DNA of 64,000 nt from Pseudoxanthomonas sp. Root65 (GTDB lineage Bacteria; Pseudomonadota; Gammaproteobacteria; Xanthomonadales; Xanthomonadaceae), in NCBI RefSeq assembly GCF_001427635.1, contig NZ_LMHA01000001.1, forward strand, positions 1,649,133-1,713,132. The letters are read 5' to 3'. Under the pieces are notes generated by a model that saw only the letters and a program-made list of their open reading frames with translations, was not told where the DNA came from and searched no databases. Below are positions 36,560 through 47,631 of the stretch, in pieces. The translations under genes and the position numbers were made by a program. The number at the start of each line of letters is the position of its first letter. Position 1 is the stretch's first letter.

Positions 36560-36661
36560 CGTAGCGTGCGCCATGCGCACGACCGCGCGACGCCGGCATC
36601 GCTTCACCTCTTCAACGCGCCACGATCCGGGCAACCCATCGTGCGCATAGCGCAGGCTACG
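36560..36661. repeat. Inverted-repeat intergenic element
   Basis: CGTAGCGTGCGCCATGCGCA (plus CG) at 36560-36581 and its near-exact reverse complement at 36640-36661 (20 of 22 bases) enclose about 58 bases. The outer arms also contain short internal palindromes (GTGCGC..GCGCAC). It resembles a small non-coding repeat element between atpC and the GtrA gene. Confidence 0.75.
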
Positions 36662-36667
36662 CCGTCC

Positions 36668-37075
36668 TCAGCGATAGACCACGTGCCGCCAGAGGAAGAA
36701 CGCCACGATGGCCAGCAGGCCTTCGACCAGCGGCTTGGCCAGCCAGGCCAGCTGCAGTCCCAGTGCGCTGGCGACCCCGCTCACGGCCAGTGTGCTCAGC
36801 ACGGTCAGGGGCACCCAGACCGCCAGGAAACGGCCAAGCCGGCGCCAGCCCAGTCGGGCCTGGCCGTCGTGGGCGAACGTCACCCGTCCGTTGAGCCAGA
36901 AACCGAGCAGCGCACCGGCCACGCGGCCGACGATGTTGCCCGGTGCCGCGGGTACGCCCAGCGCCGTCGCGCCGACGAACACCATCCAGTCCAGCAGCAG
37001 TTGCAGCAGTCCGACGACGAGGAAGCTGCTGCCCTGGCGGACCAGCGTCTGGCGTGGCGGGGAAGGCGTCATCAC
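36668..37075 (-). CDS. GtrA-family membrane protein
   Basis: A 135-residue protein with four helices. '[28 protein letters not shown]', '[18 protein letters not shown]' and the C-terminal '[10 protein letters not shown]' form the GtrA signature. Such proteins are thought to move lipid-linked sugars across the inner membrane in O-antigen or wall polysaccharide modification. It is divergent from glmU. Confidence 0.88.
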   Translation of the reverse strand: MMTPSPPRQTLVRQGSSFLVVGLLQLLLDWMVFVGATALGVPAAPGNIVGRVAGALLGFWLNGRVTFAHDGQARLGWRRLGRFLAVWVPLTVLSTLAVSGVASALGLQLAWLAKPLVEGLLAIVAFFLWRHVVYR

Positions 37076-37191
37076 CGCATGTTACCTGCGGCCGCGCGGG
37101 CGGTGGCACCACGCCGCCACGATCTGCGTTCCACAGGGGAATTGCTACCATGCGACGTCTTCGCACCACCGTACTCATCAGGGAAGTCCAC

Positions 37192-38559
37192 ATGAAGCCA
37201 CTCCACGTCGTCATCCTCGCCGCTGGTGAAGGCAAGCGCATGAAGTCCGCGCTGCCGAAGGTGCTGCAGCCGATCGCCGGGCGGCCGATGCTGGCGCATG
37301 TGATCGAAGCCGCAGCGGCCCTGTCGCCGGCAGGCATCCACGTGGTCTATGGCCATGGTGGCGACCAGGTGCAGGCGGCCTTCGCCGACCAGACGGCGCT
37401 GCACTGGGCGCACCAGGCGCAGCAGCTCGGCACGGGTCACGCGGTCGCCCAGGCGATGCCGGAGATTCCCGACGGCGCGCGCGTGCTGGTGCTGTACGGC
37501 GACGTGCCGCTGACGCGCAGCGAGACGCTGCAACGACTGCTCGACGCGCCGGGTCGCCTGGCGGTGCTCGTGGCGGAGCCGACCGACCCGACCGGTTACG
37601 GCCGCATCGTCCGCGACGAAGCGGGTCGGGTAGCGGCGATCGTCGAACACAAGGATGCGGACGAAGAGCAGCGCCGCATCCGCACCATCAATACCGGGAT
37701 CATCGCGGCCGACAGTAGTGCGCTCAAAGGATGGCTGGCGCGGCTGTCCAATGACAACGTGCAGGGCGAGTACTACCTCACCGATGTGTTCGCGATGGCG
37801 GCCGAAGAATTCACGCCGGCGGAAATGGTGCTCGTCGGCGAGCCGATCGAAGCCGAAGGTGCGAACGATCCGTGGCAGCTCTCGCAGCTGGAACGCGCCT
37901 ACCAGCTGCGCGCCGCGCGCGCGCTGTGCACGCAGGGCGCACGCCTGATCGACCCGGCGCGCTTCGACCAGCGCGGCATCGTGAAGGTAGGCCGCGATGT
38001 GCAGATCGACGTGGACGTCGTACTGGAAGGTGAGGTCGAGCTGGGCGACGGCGTGGTCGTCGGGCCGTTCTGCCGGCTGAAGGACGTCAGGCTGGGCGCC
38101 GGCACGCAGGTGCGCGCGCACTGCGATCTGGACGGCGTGGTCAGCGAGGGGGCCGCCCTGATCGGTCCGTATGCGCGCCTGCGTCCCGGCACGCAGCTGG
38201 CCGACGGCGTGCATGTCGGCAATTTCGTCGAGACCAAGAACGCGAGGATCGGCGTGGGCAGCAAGGCGAACCACCTGACGTATCTGGGCGACACGGTGAT
38301 CGGCACCGGCACCAACATCGGCGCCGGCACCATCACCTGCAACTACGATGGCGTGAACAAGTCCACGACGACCATCGGCGACCGCGTGTTCGTCGGTTCC
38401 AACTCGTCGCTGGTCGCGCCGGTGACGCTGGCCGACGGCGCGACCATCGGCGCGGGTTCGGTGATCTCGAAGAATGCACCTGCGGACCAGCTGACGGTTG
38501 CACGCGCCCGTCAGGTGACCATCGAAGGCTGGCAGCGGCCGGTGAAGAAGCCGAAGTGA
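37192..38559 (+). CDS. glmU: Bifunctional GlmU: glucosamine-1-phosphate acetyltransferase / UDP-GlcNAc pyrophosphorylase
   Basis: A 455-residue enzyme giving UDP-N-acetylglucosamine for peptidoglycan and LPS. The N-terminal nucleotidyltransferase has [19 protein letters not shown] (8-26). The left-handed beta-helix C-terminal half (about 250-455) has '[24 protein letters not shown]', '[14 protein letters not shown]' and '[12 protein letters not shown]'. The ATG at 37192 matches the family start. Its partner glmS lies 9 kb away at 47789. Confidence 0.98.
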   Translation: MKPLHVVILAAGEGKRMKSALPKVLQPIAGRPMLAHVIEAAAALSPAGIHVVYGHGGDQVQAAFADQTALHWAHQAQQLGTGHAVAQAMPEIPDGARVLVLYGDVPLTRSETLQRLLDAPGRLAVLVAEPTDPTGYGRIVRDEAGRVAAIVEHKDADEEQRRIRTINTGIIAADSSALKGWLARLSNDNVQGEYYLTDVFAMAAEEFTPAEMVLVGEPIEAEGANDPWQLSQLERAYQLRAARALCTQGARLIDPARFDQRGIVKVGRDVQIDVDVVLEGEVELGDGVVVGPFCRLKDVRLGAGTQVRAHCDLDGVVSEGAALIGPYARLRPGTQLADGVHVGNFVETKNARIGVGSKANHLTYLGDTVIGTGTNIGAGTITCNYDGVNKSTTTIGDRVFVGSNSSLVAPVTLADGATIGAGSVISKNAPADQLTVARARQVTIEGWQRPVKKPK

Positions 38560-38562
38560 CGT

Positions 38563-38581
38563 AGGGCGGGCTCAAGCCCGC
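38563..38581 (+). terminator. Possible terminator hairpin after glmU
   Basis: GGGCGGGCT-CAA-GCCCGCC starts four bases after the glmU stop. No T-run follows, so termination would be weak. The region up to 38737 also has a GC-rich CCTCTCCCGGCGGGAGAGG palindrome at 38651-38670 and a TGTCC-N7-GGACA palindrome at 38719-38735. Confidence 0.4.
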
Positions 38582-38737
38582 CATGGGTGGGGCATCCAGA
38601 CGAACGTCCGTTGAAGCGGGATCGCGGCGGCCAGCCCTCACCCCTTGCCCTCTCCCGGCGGGAGAGGGGGCGTGGGTGCCATGCGGGTCCGGCTTCGAGC
38701 GCCGACGAGTGGATGTTGTGTCCGGCCCTCGGACAGA

Positions 38738-40062
38738 TCAGTTTTCGGGCAGCTGGATCGACACGCACAGCCCGCCCCCTTCGCGGTTGTGCAGCGACAA
38801 CCGGCCGCCGTGCGCTTCGATGATCTCGCGGGTCAGTGCCAGGCCCAGGCCGGTACCGTTGCGCTTGGTGGAATAGAACGGCACCAGGGCGTTCTGCAGC
38901 ACGGCGTCGTTCATGCCGGTGCCGCGGTCCATCACCTCGATGCGAAGCCAGTCGGGCAGCCGCGTCAGCCTCACCGACACACCGTCGGCGCTGCCGCCGG
39001 CTTCGTGCGCGTTCTTGAGCAGATTGAGGACGGCCTGCTCCAACTGCGGCACGTCGATGCGGCCATCGATCTCCGCTTCCGACATCACCAGCTCGAAGCC
39101 GATCTGCCGCTGCAGCCCCTCGAAGAACGCGCGCCAGTGCACCGTCTGCAACTGAGGCGAAGGCAGCTTGGCGAAGCGGGCGTAGCCGCGGATGAAGCCT
39201 TCCAGATGGCGTGCACGGTCCTCGATGGTGCCGAACACCTCTTCCAGCCGCTCATGACGCCCGCGGCGCACCAGCTCCGCACCGGAATGCGCGAGCGACG
39301 CCACCGGCGCGAGCGAATTGTTGAGCTCATGGCTGATCACGCGGATGACCTTCTTCCACGTCATCACCTCCTGCCGCCGCAGCTCGTTGGTCAGCAGGCG
39401 CAGCAGCAGCAACTCGTGCGGACGGCCGTTGAGGCGGAAATGGCGGCGGGCGAGGTGGTAGACCTGCTCCTCGCCGTCTTCCTCCTCGCTGCCAATGGCG
39501 AACAGGCTGTCGCCGCTGCGGCCGAGCGCCTCGCGCATCTCGACGGGCGAGGCCTCGATCAGGGCGTCGTAGTCCTGGCCTTCCAGCTTCCAGCCGCTGT
39601 GCAGCAGCTTGCGCGCGGCCACGTTGGCGAAGATCACCCGCCGGACGCCGTCGCCCCCCGGCGCGATCAACAGCATCGCGACCGGCGTGTTCTGCACCAT
39701 GGTGTCGAGCAGCAACTCGCGCTGCACCAGGCTCAGCCGCTGCTCGCGCAGCACATCGCCGAGCGAGGCATGCGCCTGCACCAGTTCCGCCAGCTCATCG
39801 TTGCCGCGCCAGTGGATGCCGAAGTTGTATTCGCCGTCGCGGTAGCTGTTGACGCTGCCGGCCAGGGCGCGGAACAGCGAGTAGGTGCTGCGCAGGCCGC
39901 GCCGGATCGCCCACATCGCCAGCGGCAGCACCACGATGGCGGAGACAAGCACCGCGACCACGTCGTCGCCGATCCAGTGCGACAGCACGACCGGCAGCAC
40001 CACGGCCAGCGCCAGCAGCGGCAGCAGCCAGGACAGCACGCGGCCGGCGAGCGAGCGACGGA

Positions 40063-40066
<4 letters not shown>
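38738..40066 (-). CDS. Sensor histidine kinase of the transporter operon
   Basis: A 442-residue kinase with two N-terminal helices (about 9-55), a HAMP-like region, a PAS-like domain (about 120-215) and a HisKA domain with the phospho-accepting His246 in RVISHELNNSLAPV. The ATPase domain has the N box NLLKNAHEAG, G1 DRGTGM, the F box and G2 GTGLGLAL. The HELNNSLAP form is typical of NtrB/NtrY-like kinases paired with sigma-54 activators. Its start overlaps the regulator's stop by four bases. Last gene of the seven-gene leftward operon. Confidence 0.92.
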
Positions 40067-41400
<1,334 letters not shown>

Positions 41401-41403
41401 GCG

Positions 41404-42618
41404 CTATAGCCTAACCGAAGGACTGCGACTGACGAGGTGCGGCGGAATGCGGAAGGCACGCATCGCAACCCATGTCGCCATCAAGGAAAGCGCTGCCGTG
41501 CAGCCCGCTGCCAGCAAGGCGGTTTCCAACGGGGAGAGGATGGGCAAACCACCCGACAGCCGGAAGGCGATCGGCGAACCCGCTATCAGCCCGCCGAGCA
41601 TCGCGCCCAGTCCGGCCAACGCCCCCAGTTCCAGGCCCCATTCGCGCACGAGCTGGCGGCGACTCGCACCGAACGCCAGTCGCAGGCTGAGTTCCAGTCG
41701 TTGATGTCGGGCCATCCACTCGGTTGCGAACAGCAGCGTCGCCAGCAGGACCAGCGCACCGAGGCCTGCGCCTGCCGAAAGCATTCTTGGCAGCACGGGG
41801 CGAAGCGATGCCATCGCGATGCGGTCGGCGGAGAGCGGGCGCGATGCACGGGAGAGTCCGCGTGGGTACGCCTTCTTCAACACGTGCTCCACGGCTGTCG
41901 ATACGCGGACCCGATCTCCGCTCCCGCTGCGCACCAGCAACGGGCCCAGCCGTGCGTCGGCAGGTGCGGTAGGCAACAGGATGGAAAAGCCGTCGGGATT
42001 CAGGCGGAACCCGTCCGCGGCGGCAGGAAGCGCGTCGACGACGCCGATGACGGTCAGCGGAGCGTCGTGATGGATGTGCAGGCGTCCGCCGATGGCGGAT
42101 GTGCCGGGAAACAGGCGTTCGGCCAGGCTGGCGCTGATGATCGCCGGCGCGCCGCGGACATGCAGGCGGGTCTGGTCGCCGCTGTAGGCGCTGAAGTCGG
42201 CGGGAGCGAAATCGCGCCCTTGGATCAGCTGCAGTCCCAGTGTCGGCACCATCGCGTCGGTTCCGAAGTAGATGGCGACCACCGCGGCGGCGTCCCGGGC
42301 ATCGTCCTTCCATGCGCGGGCCGCCCACGACACGTCGTGCGAGTACGGCGACTGGTTGGCGACAGCGGCATGGCGTACGCCCGGCACGGAACGGACCAGT
42401 TCAAGGACATCCGCTGAGGGAAGCGGCACGTTGTCGACCGTGTCCAGGCGGGGGAACACGGTGATCTCGTCTTCCGGCAGTGCGGGCGGTGGCGTTGGCA
42501 TGGCTCGCCATGCGGACCATGCCCACGATGCCAGCACGATGAAGGCCACGACTTCCGCCACCAGCAGGCCGCTCCACCAGGGGTGCCGCCCCAGCAGCAA
42601 CAGGCGTGAGCGGACCAT
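41404..42618 (-). CDS. MacB/FtsX-like ABC permease (third of three)
   Basis: A 404-residue protein with an N-terminal helix (about 16-37), a periplasmic MacB_PCD-like domain ('GLQLIQGRDFAPADF', 'RLFPGTSAIGGRLHI', 'VIGVV') and three C-terminal helices with 'ELSLRLAFGASRRQLVREWGLELG' in FtsX position. It is more divergent and more polar in its ends than the two permeases upstream. The ATG at 42618 precedes MVRSRLLLLGRHPWW. It lies 3 bases from the regulator gene. Confidence 0.85.
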   Translation of the reverse strand: MVRSRLLLLGRHPWWSGLLVAEVVAFIVLASWAWSAWRAMPTPPPALPEDEITVFPRLDTVDNVPLPSADVLELVRSVPGVRHAAVANQSPYSHDVSWAARAWKDDARDAAAVVAIYFGTDAMVPTLGLQLIQGRDFAPADFSAYSGDQTRLHVRGAPAIISASLAERLFPGTSAIGGRLHIHHDAPLTVIGVVDALPAAADGFRLNPDGFSILLPTAPADARLGPLLVRSGSGDRVRVSTAVEHVLKKAYPRGLSRASRPLSADRIAMASLRPVLPRMLSAGAGLGALVLLATLLFATEWMARHQRLELSLRLAFGASRRQLVREWGLELGALAGLGAMLGGLIAGSPIAFRLSGGLPILSPLETALLAAGCTAALSLMATWVAMRAFRIPPHLVSRSPSVRL

Positions 42619-42641
42619 GGCGACGGCGCGGGGCGGTGGAA

Positions 42642-43865
42642 TCAGGCCGTGCGCGTCGCCACCGCCGGCGGCACCGAGGCGGCGCGGCGCGCCGGCCCGT
42701 ACACGGCCACCTGGCCGAGCAGCCACAGCAGCACCGCGCCGACCGGCAGGTACAGCAGCGGCAGGCGCGGCAGTTCGTACTTGCCCATCAGCAACTGGTT
42801 GATGCCGTACGCCAGGATCATGCCGATGACGATGCCGATGGTGGCCAGCAGGAAGTTCTCGGTCTGGAAGTAGCGCAGGATCTGTCCCTTGGTCGCGCCG
42901 AGTGCACGGCGGATGCCGATCTGCTTGGTGCGCTGCTGCACCCAGAAGCTGGCGAGGCCGACGATGCCCAGCGCGGTGACGATGAGCAGCGAGACGATCA
43001 CGGTCAGCAGCAGCCAGGCCATGGCGCGGTCACCGCGATAGTAGTTGTCCATGATCTCGGTGAACGTGCCCTCGCGCAGGATCAAGCGACGCGCGCTGTT
43101 CTTCTCCAGCGTGGCGACCGCGGCCTTCTGTACCTCGGCGCGGCGCGCGGGATCCGTGCGCAGCACGAAGGTGCCCAGGGTCATGTCCTTGGCCGGGAAG
43201 ATCATCGTGTAACCGGCTTCCGCCGGGCCGCCGTTGTCGTTGGTGCGGATCAGGCGCTCGACCACGCCCACCACGCGGTGCGGCACGTTGTCGGCATTCC
43301 AGGCGTAGATGTTCTTGCCGATCGCGCTTTCGCCGGGGAACAGCTTGTTCGCCAGCTCGCGGCTCAGGATCACCGACGGCATGACGACCTTGGCGTTCTG
43401 CTTGTTCATCTCGGTCCAGTTGGAATACTCGTCCGCATTGAAGTCGCGGCCTTCGGCCAGTCGCAGGCCCAGCGTGTCGATGACGGATTCGCCGAGGTAG
43501 ACATTGGCCTGGGCACTCGGGCGTTCCTGTTCGGGCGCGAGCTGGATGGAACTGTTCCACGACGAGTTGTCGAACGGCACGTGGTTGATGCTGCTGGCGG
43601 CCTTGACGCCGGGTAGCGCGCGCAGGCTGGCGACGTCCTGCTTCACCAGTGCGTCGGCCTCGGGGTTGTCGCCGATGTTGCCCATGCTGATGCGCACGAT
43701 CTCTTCGTTCGCCAAGCCGGTGGGGCGATCGATGCGTTCCAGTCGCTGGGTGATCAGGAAGACCGCGTTGCAGATGATGGCGCACGACAGCGCCACTTCC
43801 AGCACGATCAGCGCGGCGGCCGTCTTGTGGCGGGCGAGGGTGGAAAGGATGGGGCGGATGTCCAT
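42642..43865 (-). CDS. MacB/FtsX-like ABC permease (second of three)
   Basis: A 407-residue protein with one N-terminal helix, a periplasmic domain of about 240 residues ('GLRLAEGRDFNADEY', 'ELANKLFPGESAIGKNIY', 'VVGVVERL') and three C-terminal helices containing 'KQIGIRRALGATKGQILRYFQTENFLLA'. This is the MacB-type permease topology. The ATG at 43865 begins MDIRPILSTLARHK. The 146 bases before the preceding permease hold a GC-rich inverted-repeat element. Confidence 0.92.
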   Translation of the reverse strand: MDIRPILSTLARHKTAAALIVLEVALSCAIICNAVFLITQRLERIDRPTGLANEEIVRISMGNIGDNPEADALVKQDVASLRALPGVKAASSINHVPFDNSSWNSSIQLAPEQERPSAQANVYLGESVIDTLGLRLAEGRDFNADEYSNWTEMNKQNAKVVMPSVILSRELANKLFPGESAIGKNIYAWNADNVPHRVVGVVERLIRTNDNGGPAEAGYTMIFPAKDMTLGTFVLRTDPARRAEVQKAAVATLEKNSARRLILREGTFTEIMDNYYRGDRAMAWLLLTVIVSLLIVTALGIVGLASFWVQQRTKQIGIRRALGATKGQILRYFQTENFLLATIGIVIGMILAYGINQLLMGKYELPRLPLLYLPVGAVLLWLLGQVAVYGPARRAASVPPAVATRTA

Positions 43866-43888
43866 GGTGGGCCTCTGGGGTTTCAGCC

Positions 43889-44006
43889 CCTTCCCCCGCA
43901 TGCGGGGGAAGGTCGGGATGGGGGCACGTCGTCGAGCGGAGCGGAGGGAGGCGCCAAGGTCTTGCGGCGGCCCCACCCCAACCCTCCCCCGCAAGCGGGG
44001 GAGGGA
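43889..44006. repeat. GC-rich inverted-repeat element between permease genes
   Basis: CCTTCCCCCGCATGCGGGGG followed by AAGGTCGGGATGGGGGC is mirrored about 45 bases later by GCCCCACCCCAACCCTCCCC and GCAAGCGGGGGAGGG. Each arm also contains its own CCCCCGC/GCGGGGG palindrome. It is related to the palindrome at 3236-3270. Confidence 0.8.
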
Positions 44007-44011
44007 GCGGA

Positions 44012-45322
44012 TCATTGCGACTTGAGCTGGATGGCGGGCGTCACCTGCATCGCGCGCCATGCGGGCAACATGCCGGCCAGCAGGCTGGCGACGATCGCCA
44101 GCGCGAACGTGGCCAGCAGCATCTTCAGGTCCATGTGGGCAAGATCGGCGTAACCCGCCGGCTGCTGGCGGACCGCCAGCAGGCCCAGCCAGGCCAGCAC
44201 CAGGCCCAGCACGCCGCCGACCAGGCCGACCGTGCCGGCTTCCACCAGGCATTGCGCGAAGATCGCCTTGCGCGTGGCACCGAGCGCCCGGCGCACACCG
44301 ATCTGCGACGCACGGCCCAGGAATTTCGCCAGCAGCAGGCCCACGGTGTTGAGCAGGCAGACGGCCAGGAAGCCGAACGCCAGCCACACCTGCAGGCGCA
44401 CATCGCCCGGCACCGCGCCCTGCTTGTCCAGCCACTGCATCACGTTGTGCAGGTCCACGTTGGTCGGACGCTCGAAACGGCCCGCCGCGCGCTGCTGGTC
44501 GGAGTAGTTGGCCAGGTACTGCTTGTACGCCGTGACCTTGGCCGGCGTGTCCAGTTCCACCCAGTACTGCAGCCACGAACACGGGGCATTGGGGCCACGC
44601 GAGCCTTCTTCGTCCCCACTGGAGTCGCCCCAGCAGTTCATGTTGCCCTGGGTGCCCATCTTCAGGCTGAGCGAGGTCCAGAACGGCACGAACAGCTGCT
44701 CCACTTCGGTGAAGCGGTCCTGCGTCATGTCGTAGAACTTCGGCGCGGGGCGCCATTCGTCCAGCACGCCGACGATGCGGAACGTACTGCCCGAAGCCGT
44801 GAGCTCACGGCCGACGCTGTTGGCGCCACCGAACAGCTTGTCGTTCAGCGCCTTGGAAATCACCGCGACACGTGCGCGCGATTCATCGTCGGCCGCCGAC
44901 CAGCCATTGCCGTAACGGAACGGCACGTCGAACATCGGGAAGAAGTCCGCCGTGGTGTAGCGCGAATCCACGCGGAACGGTTCGATCTTGCCGTCCTGCG
45001 ATTCCACCGACGACGCGCCACCGGTCATCAGTGCCTGGCGGTCGGCCTTCTTGTCTTTCAGCAGACGCTCGGCGTCGTAGCGGGTGAACTGGTCTTCCGG
45101 CTCGTCGCCGGGCGTGAAGCCGTTCGCCGATCGCGGCTCGATGCGGGGATAGAACAGCTTGTCGCTCTTCTGCGGGATCGGGTCGCCGGACAGCACGTAG
45201 AACACGGTCAGCGTGGTCATGCTGGCGCCGATGCCCAGCGCGATGGCCAGCACCATCAGGAAGGTCAGCGCCTTGTTGCGCTTGAAGCTGCGCAGCGCGA
45301 GGGAGAAGTAGTAGCCGAACAT
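44012..45322 (-). CDS. MacB/FtsX-like ABC permease (first of three)
   Basis: A 436-residue protein starting MFGYYFSLALRSFKRNKALTFLMVLAIALGIG, the typical MacB N-terminal amphipathic plus membrane segment. It has a periplasmic domain of about 240 residues and three C-terminal helices with 'SQIGVRRALGATRKAIFAQCLVEAGTVG'. It is separated from the ATPase gene by about 120 bases that contain a GAGTGAG-type inverted repeat. Confidence 0.92.
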   Translation of the reverse strand: MFGYYFSLALRSFKRNKALTFLMVLAIALGIGASMTTLTVFYVLSGDPIPQKSDKLFYPRIEPRSANGFTPGDEPEDQFTRYDAERLLKDKKADRQALMTGGASSVESQDGKIEPFRVDSRYTTADFFPMFDVPFRYGNGWSAADDESRARVAVISKALNDKLFGGANSVGRELTASGSTFRIVGVLDEWRPAPKFYDMTQDRFTEVEQLFVPFWTSLSLKMGTQGNMNCWGDSSGDEEGSRGPNAPCSWLQYWVELDTPAKVTAYKQYLANYSDQQRAAGRFERPTNVDLHNVMQWLDKQGAVPGDVRLQVWLAFGFLAVCLLNTVGLLLAKFLGRASQIGVRRALGATRKAIFAQCLVEAGTVGLVGGVLGLVLAWLGLLAVRQQPAGYADLAHMDLKMLLATFALAIVASLLAGMLPAWRAMQVTPAIQLKSQ

Positions 45323-45332
45323 GGCGGGCTCC

Positions 45333-45428
45333 AGGAGAAGCGAGGAGTGAGTGGAGAAGAGTGAGTAGTGAGTGGAGGCAACGGCATTCGCTTTCGCTCA
45401 CGCCTCACTCTTCTCCACTCACTCCTGC
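45333..45428. repeat. GAGTGAG-type inverted repeat between permease and ATPase genes
   Basis: GAGGAGTGAGTGGAGAAGAG and further GAGTGAG/GTAGTGAG units (about 45338-45376) are mirrored by CACTCTTCTCCACTCACTCC (about 45405-45425). Same family as 35930-36003 and 46226-46325. Confidence 0.8.
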
Positions 45429-45445
45429 GGGTTGATGCATCGCGC

Positions 45446-46174
45446 CTATACCGAAGCGCCAGCCCCCGCTTCGGCGGCGTGCGCCGCGCGGATCAGCGCC
45501 GGCTCCACCGACAGGTCGGTGGCCATGCCGTCCACGATGTGCACGTTGCGCTGCGCGCGCGCGGCCAGTTCGGGATCGTGCGTGACCATGATGATGGTGG
45601 TGCCCTGGCGGTTGATCTCTTCCATCAGTTCCATCACGCCGCGCGCCATCTGCGAGTCCAGGTTGCCGGTCGGTTCGTCGGCCAGCAGCAGGCGCGGGCT
45701 GCCCGCCAGCGCGCGTGCGATCGCCGTGCGCTGCTGCTGTCCGCCCGACAGTTCGGCCGGGAAGTGCTTCATGCGCGAGCCCAGGCCCACGCGGGCCAGG
45801 GCATCCTCGATGCGCTGCTTGCGCTCGGCGGCCGGCATGCCGCGGTAGCGCAGCGGCACGTCGACGTTGTCGAACAGGTTGAGGTCGGGGATCAGGTTGA
45901 AGCCCTGGAAGATGAAGCCGATCTTCTGGTTGCGCAGGCGCGAGCGCGCGTCATCGCCCAGATGACTGACGTCCTGCCCGTCGAGCAGGAACTGGCCGCC
46001 GGTAAAGGTCTCCAGCAGGCCGGCGATGTTGAGGAAGGTGGTCTTGCCGGAGCCCGACGGCCCGGTGACCGCGACGAACTCGCCCTCGCGGACATGCAGG
46101 TCGAGCGAACGCAACGCATGCGTTTCCACCTGTTCGGTGCGGTAGACCTTGGCGACTTGGCGCATCTCTAGCAT
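45446..46174 (-). CDS. ABC transporter ATP-binding protein (MacB/LolD type)
   Basis: A 242-residue ATPase with Walker A GPSGSGKT (about 37-44), Q loop, signature LSGGQQQRTAIARAL, Walker B LLLADEPTGNLD and H loop MVTHDPEL. Its short size, with no membrane domain, fits the LolD/MacB-nucleotide-binding group that pairs with separate FtsX-like permeases. It is the second gene of the operon, after the periplasmic adaptor. Confidence 0.96.
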   Translation of the reverse strand: MLEMRQVAKVYRTEQVETHALRSLDLHVREGEFVAVTGPSGSGKTTFLNIAGLLETFTGGQFLLDGQDVSHLGDDARSRLRNQKIGFIFQGFNLIPDLNLFDNVDVPLRYRGMPAAERKQRIEDALARVGLGSRMKHFPAELSGGQQQRTAIARALAGSPRLLLADEPTGNLDSQMARGVMELMEEINRQGTTIIMVTHDPELAARAQRNVHIVDGMATDLSVEPALIRAAHAAEAGAGASV

Positions 46175-46225
46175 GGTGGATTCCTTTGGAGCGGGTGGTG
46201 GGTGGAGAGGGGTGGGACGTGAGGG

Positions 46226-46325
46226 GGGTCAGGTAGAGAAGTGAGTGGAGAGGAGTGAGGAGTGAGGGGAAAAGCGGGGCGGTTGCCTTTGCTCACTCCT
46301 CACTCCTCGCTTCATCACTCACTCC
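46226..46325. repeat. GAGTGAG-type inverted repeat between adaptor and ATPase genes
   Basis: GAGTGGAGAGGAGTGAGGAG (about 46243-46263) is mirrored by CTCACTCCTCACTCCTCGCT and CACTCACTCCTC (about 46291-46325). The right end abuts the stop codon of the adaptor gene. Confidence 0.8.
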
Positions 46326-47603
46326 TCAATTCACGGATACCCGCTCGGCATCGCCGAACAGGTCGCTGCCGGAGACGACGACCTTGTCGCCGGGCTGCAG
46401 GCCGCTCAGCACTTCGATGTTGCTCAGGCTGCTGACGCCCAGCTGCACCGGGCGGCGTACGGCGGAGTTGCCGTCCATGACGTAGGCCTGGCGGCCACCG
46501 CCCTGTTCGAGGAACGGGCCGCGTTCGACCATCAGCACGTTGCGGCGGGTTTCCATCAGGATGCGTGCGGACAGGCGCTGGTTCTGGCGCAGGCCGGGCG
46601 GCTGCTTGTCGGAGAAGCGCAGGCGGGTGACGACTTCGCCCCCCACCACTTCCGGCGAGACCGCGGAGATTTCGCCCGGATACGGCTGGCCGGCGCTGGT
46701 CAGCGTGGCCGGCATGCCGATGGCGAGATCGCGCGCGAAGCTTTCCGGCACCTTGATCTCGACTTCGAACACCGACAGGTCCACCACGCTGAGCACCGGC
46801 GCGTTGATGGCCACGTTCGAGCGCTGCACGGCCTGGATCTGGCCGACCTGGCCATCGAACGGCGCACGCAGCGTCAGTGCATCCACCTGGCGCTGCACCT
46901 CGGTCACCACGGCGCGCTGGCGCTGGGCCAGCAACTGCTTGTTGCGTGCATCCAGGCCGGCGCCCTGGCCCTGCAGGCCGGCGTCCTTGCGCGCGTGGGC
47001 CAGCGCGATCTCGGCCTTGCGCAGGTTGTCCTGCGCTTCCAGCACGTCGACCTGCGGCACCGCGCCGCCCTCGAAGCCGCGCTGGTAGCGCTGCAGGGTG
47101 CGTTCGGCGGCCTGGCGCTCGATCTCGGCCTGGTCCAGCGCCTTCTGCGCGTTGGCGCGGGTGACGCTGGCATCCAGCGTGGCGCGGCTGGATTCGGCTT
47201 CCATGCCGGCGAGGGTCGTCTGCTCCTGCGCCAGCTTGCTGCGCAGCTCGGGGCTGTCGATCTCGGCCAAGGGCTGGCCCTTGGCGACCTTGTCGCCGGC
47301 TACGACCTTCAGCGTGACCACGCCGCCGGCGACGGCGTACAAGGTGGGACTGTTGGCGGCGATGACGCGACCGTCGGCGGCGATGTCGCGGACCAGGTCG
47401 CCCCGGGTGACCTCGGCGATGCGCAGGCGTGCGCCATCCACCGACGCGGTGCCCGCCAGCCAGCCGCCGGCGGCGAAGACGATGCCCGCCAGCAGCAGGA
47501 CGCCGCCGGCGGCGGGCAAGACCCACCGGCGCCAGGCCGGCCGGGTCTGCGAGGCACTGAGTACACGGTCTTGGGCGGAGGTGTCCCGAATCATCGGCGG
47601 CAT
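46326..47603 (-). CDS. Periplasmic adaptor (HlyD/MacA-like) of the ABC export operon
   Basis: A 425-residue membrane fusion protein. One N-terminal helix (about 26-48) is followed by a barrel-sandwich/lipoyl hybrid ('LYAVAGGVVTLKVVAGDKVAKGQPLAEIDSPEL'), a long alpha-hairpin of heptads (about 120-210), 'LRAPFDGQVGQIQAVQRSNVAINAPVLSVVDLS', and a membrane-proximal domain. With the ATPase and permeases it would make a MacAB-like tripartite exporter. The start at 47603 is about 18 bases downstream of the transcription start predicted from the sigma-54 promoter, leaving a short leader; in-frame starts further upstream would lie at or before the promoter. Confidence 0.92.
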   Translation of the reverse strand: MPPMIRDTSAQDRVLSASQTRPAWRRWVLPAAGGVLLLAGIVFAAGGWLAGTASVDGARLRIAEVTRGDLVRDIAADGRVIAANSPTLYAVAGGVVTLKVVAGDKVAKGQPLAEIDSPELRSKLAQEQTTLAGMEAESSRATLDASVTRANAQKALDQAEIERQAAERTLQRYQRGFEGGAVPQVDVLEAQDNLRKAEIALAHARKDAGLQGQGAGLDARNKQLLAQRQRAVVTEVQRQVDALTLRAPFDGQVGQIQAVQRSNVAINAPVLSVVDLSVFEVEIKVPESFARDLAIGMPATLTSAGQPYPGEISAVSPEVVGGEVVTRLRFSDKQPPGLRQNQRLSARILMETRRNVLMVERGPFLEQGGGRQAYVMDGNSAVRRPVQLGVSSLSNIEVLSGLQPGDKVVVSGSDLFGDAERVSVN

Positions 47604-47631
47604 GCGTTCTTTGGAGTGACCTGCCTGTCTC

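Noticed and set aside
38651..38670. Terminator from the CCTCTCCCGGCGGGAGAGG palindrome after glmU
   Set aside because: It lacks a T-run on both strands and looks like a common GC-rich intergenic repeat of the genus.
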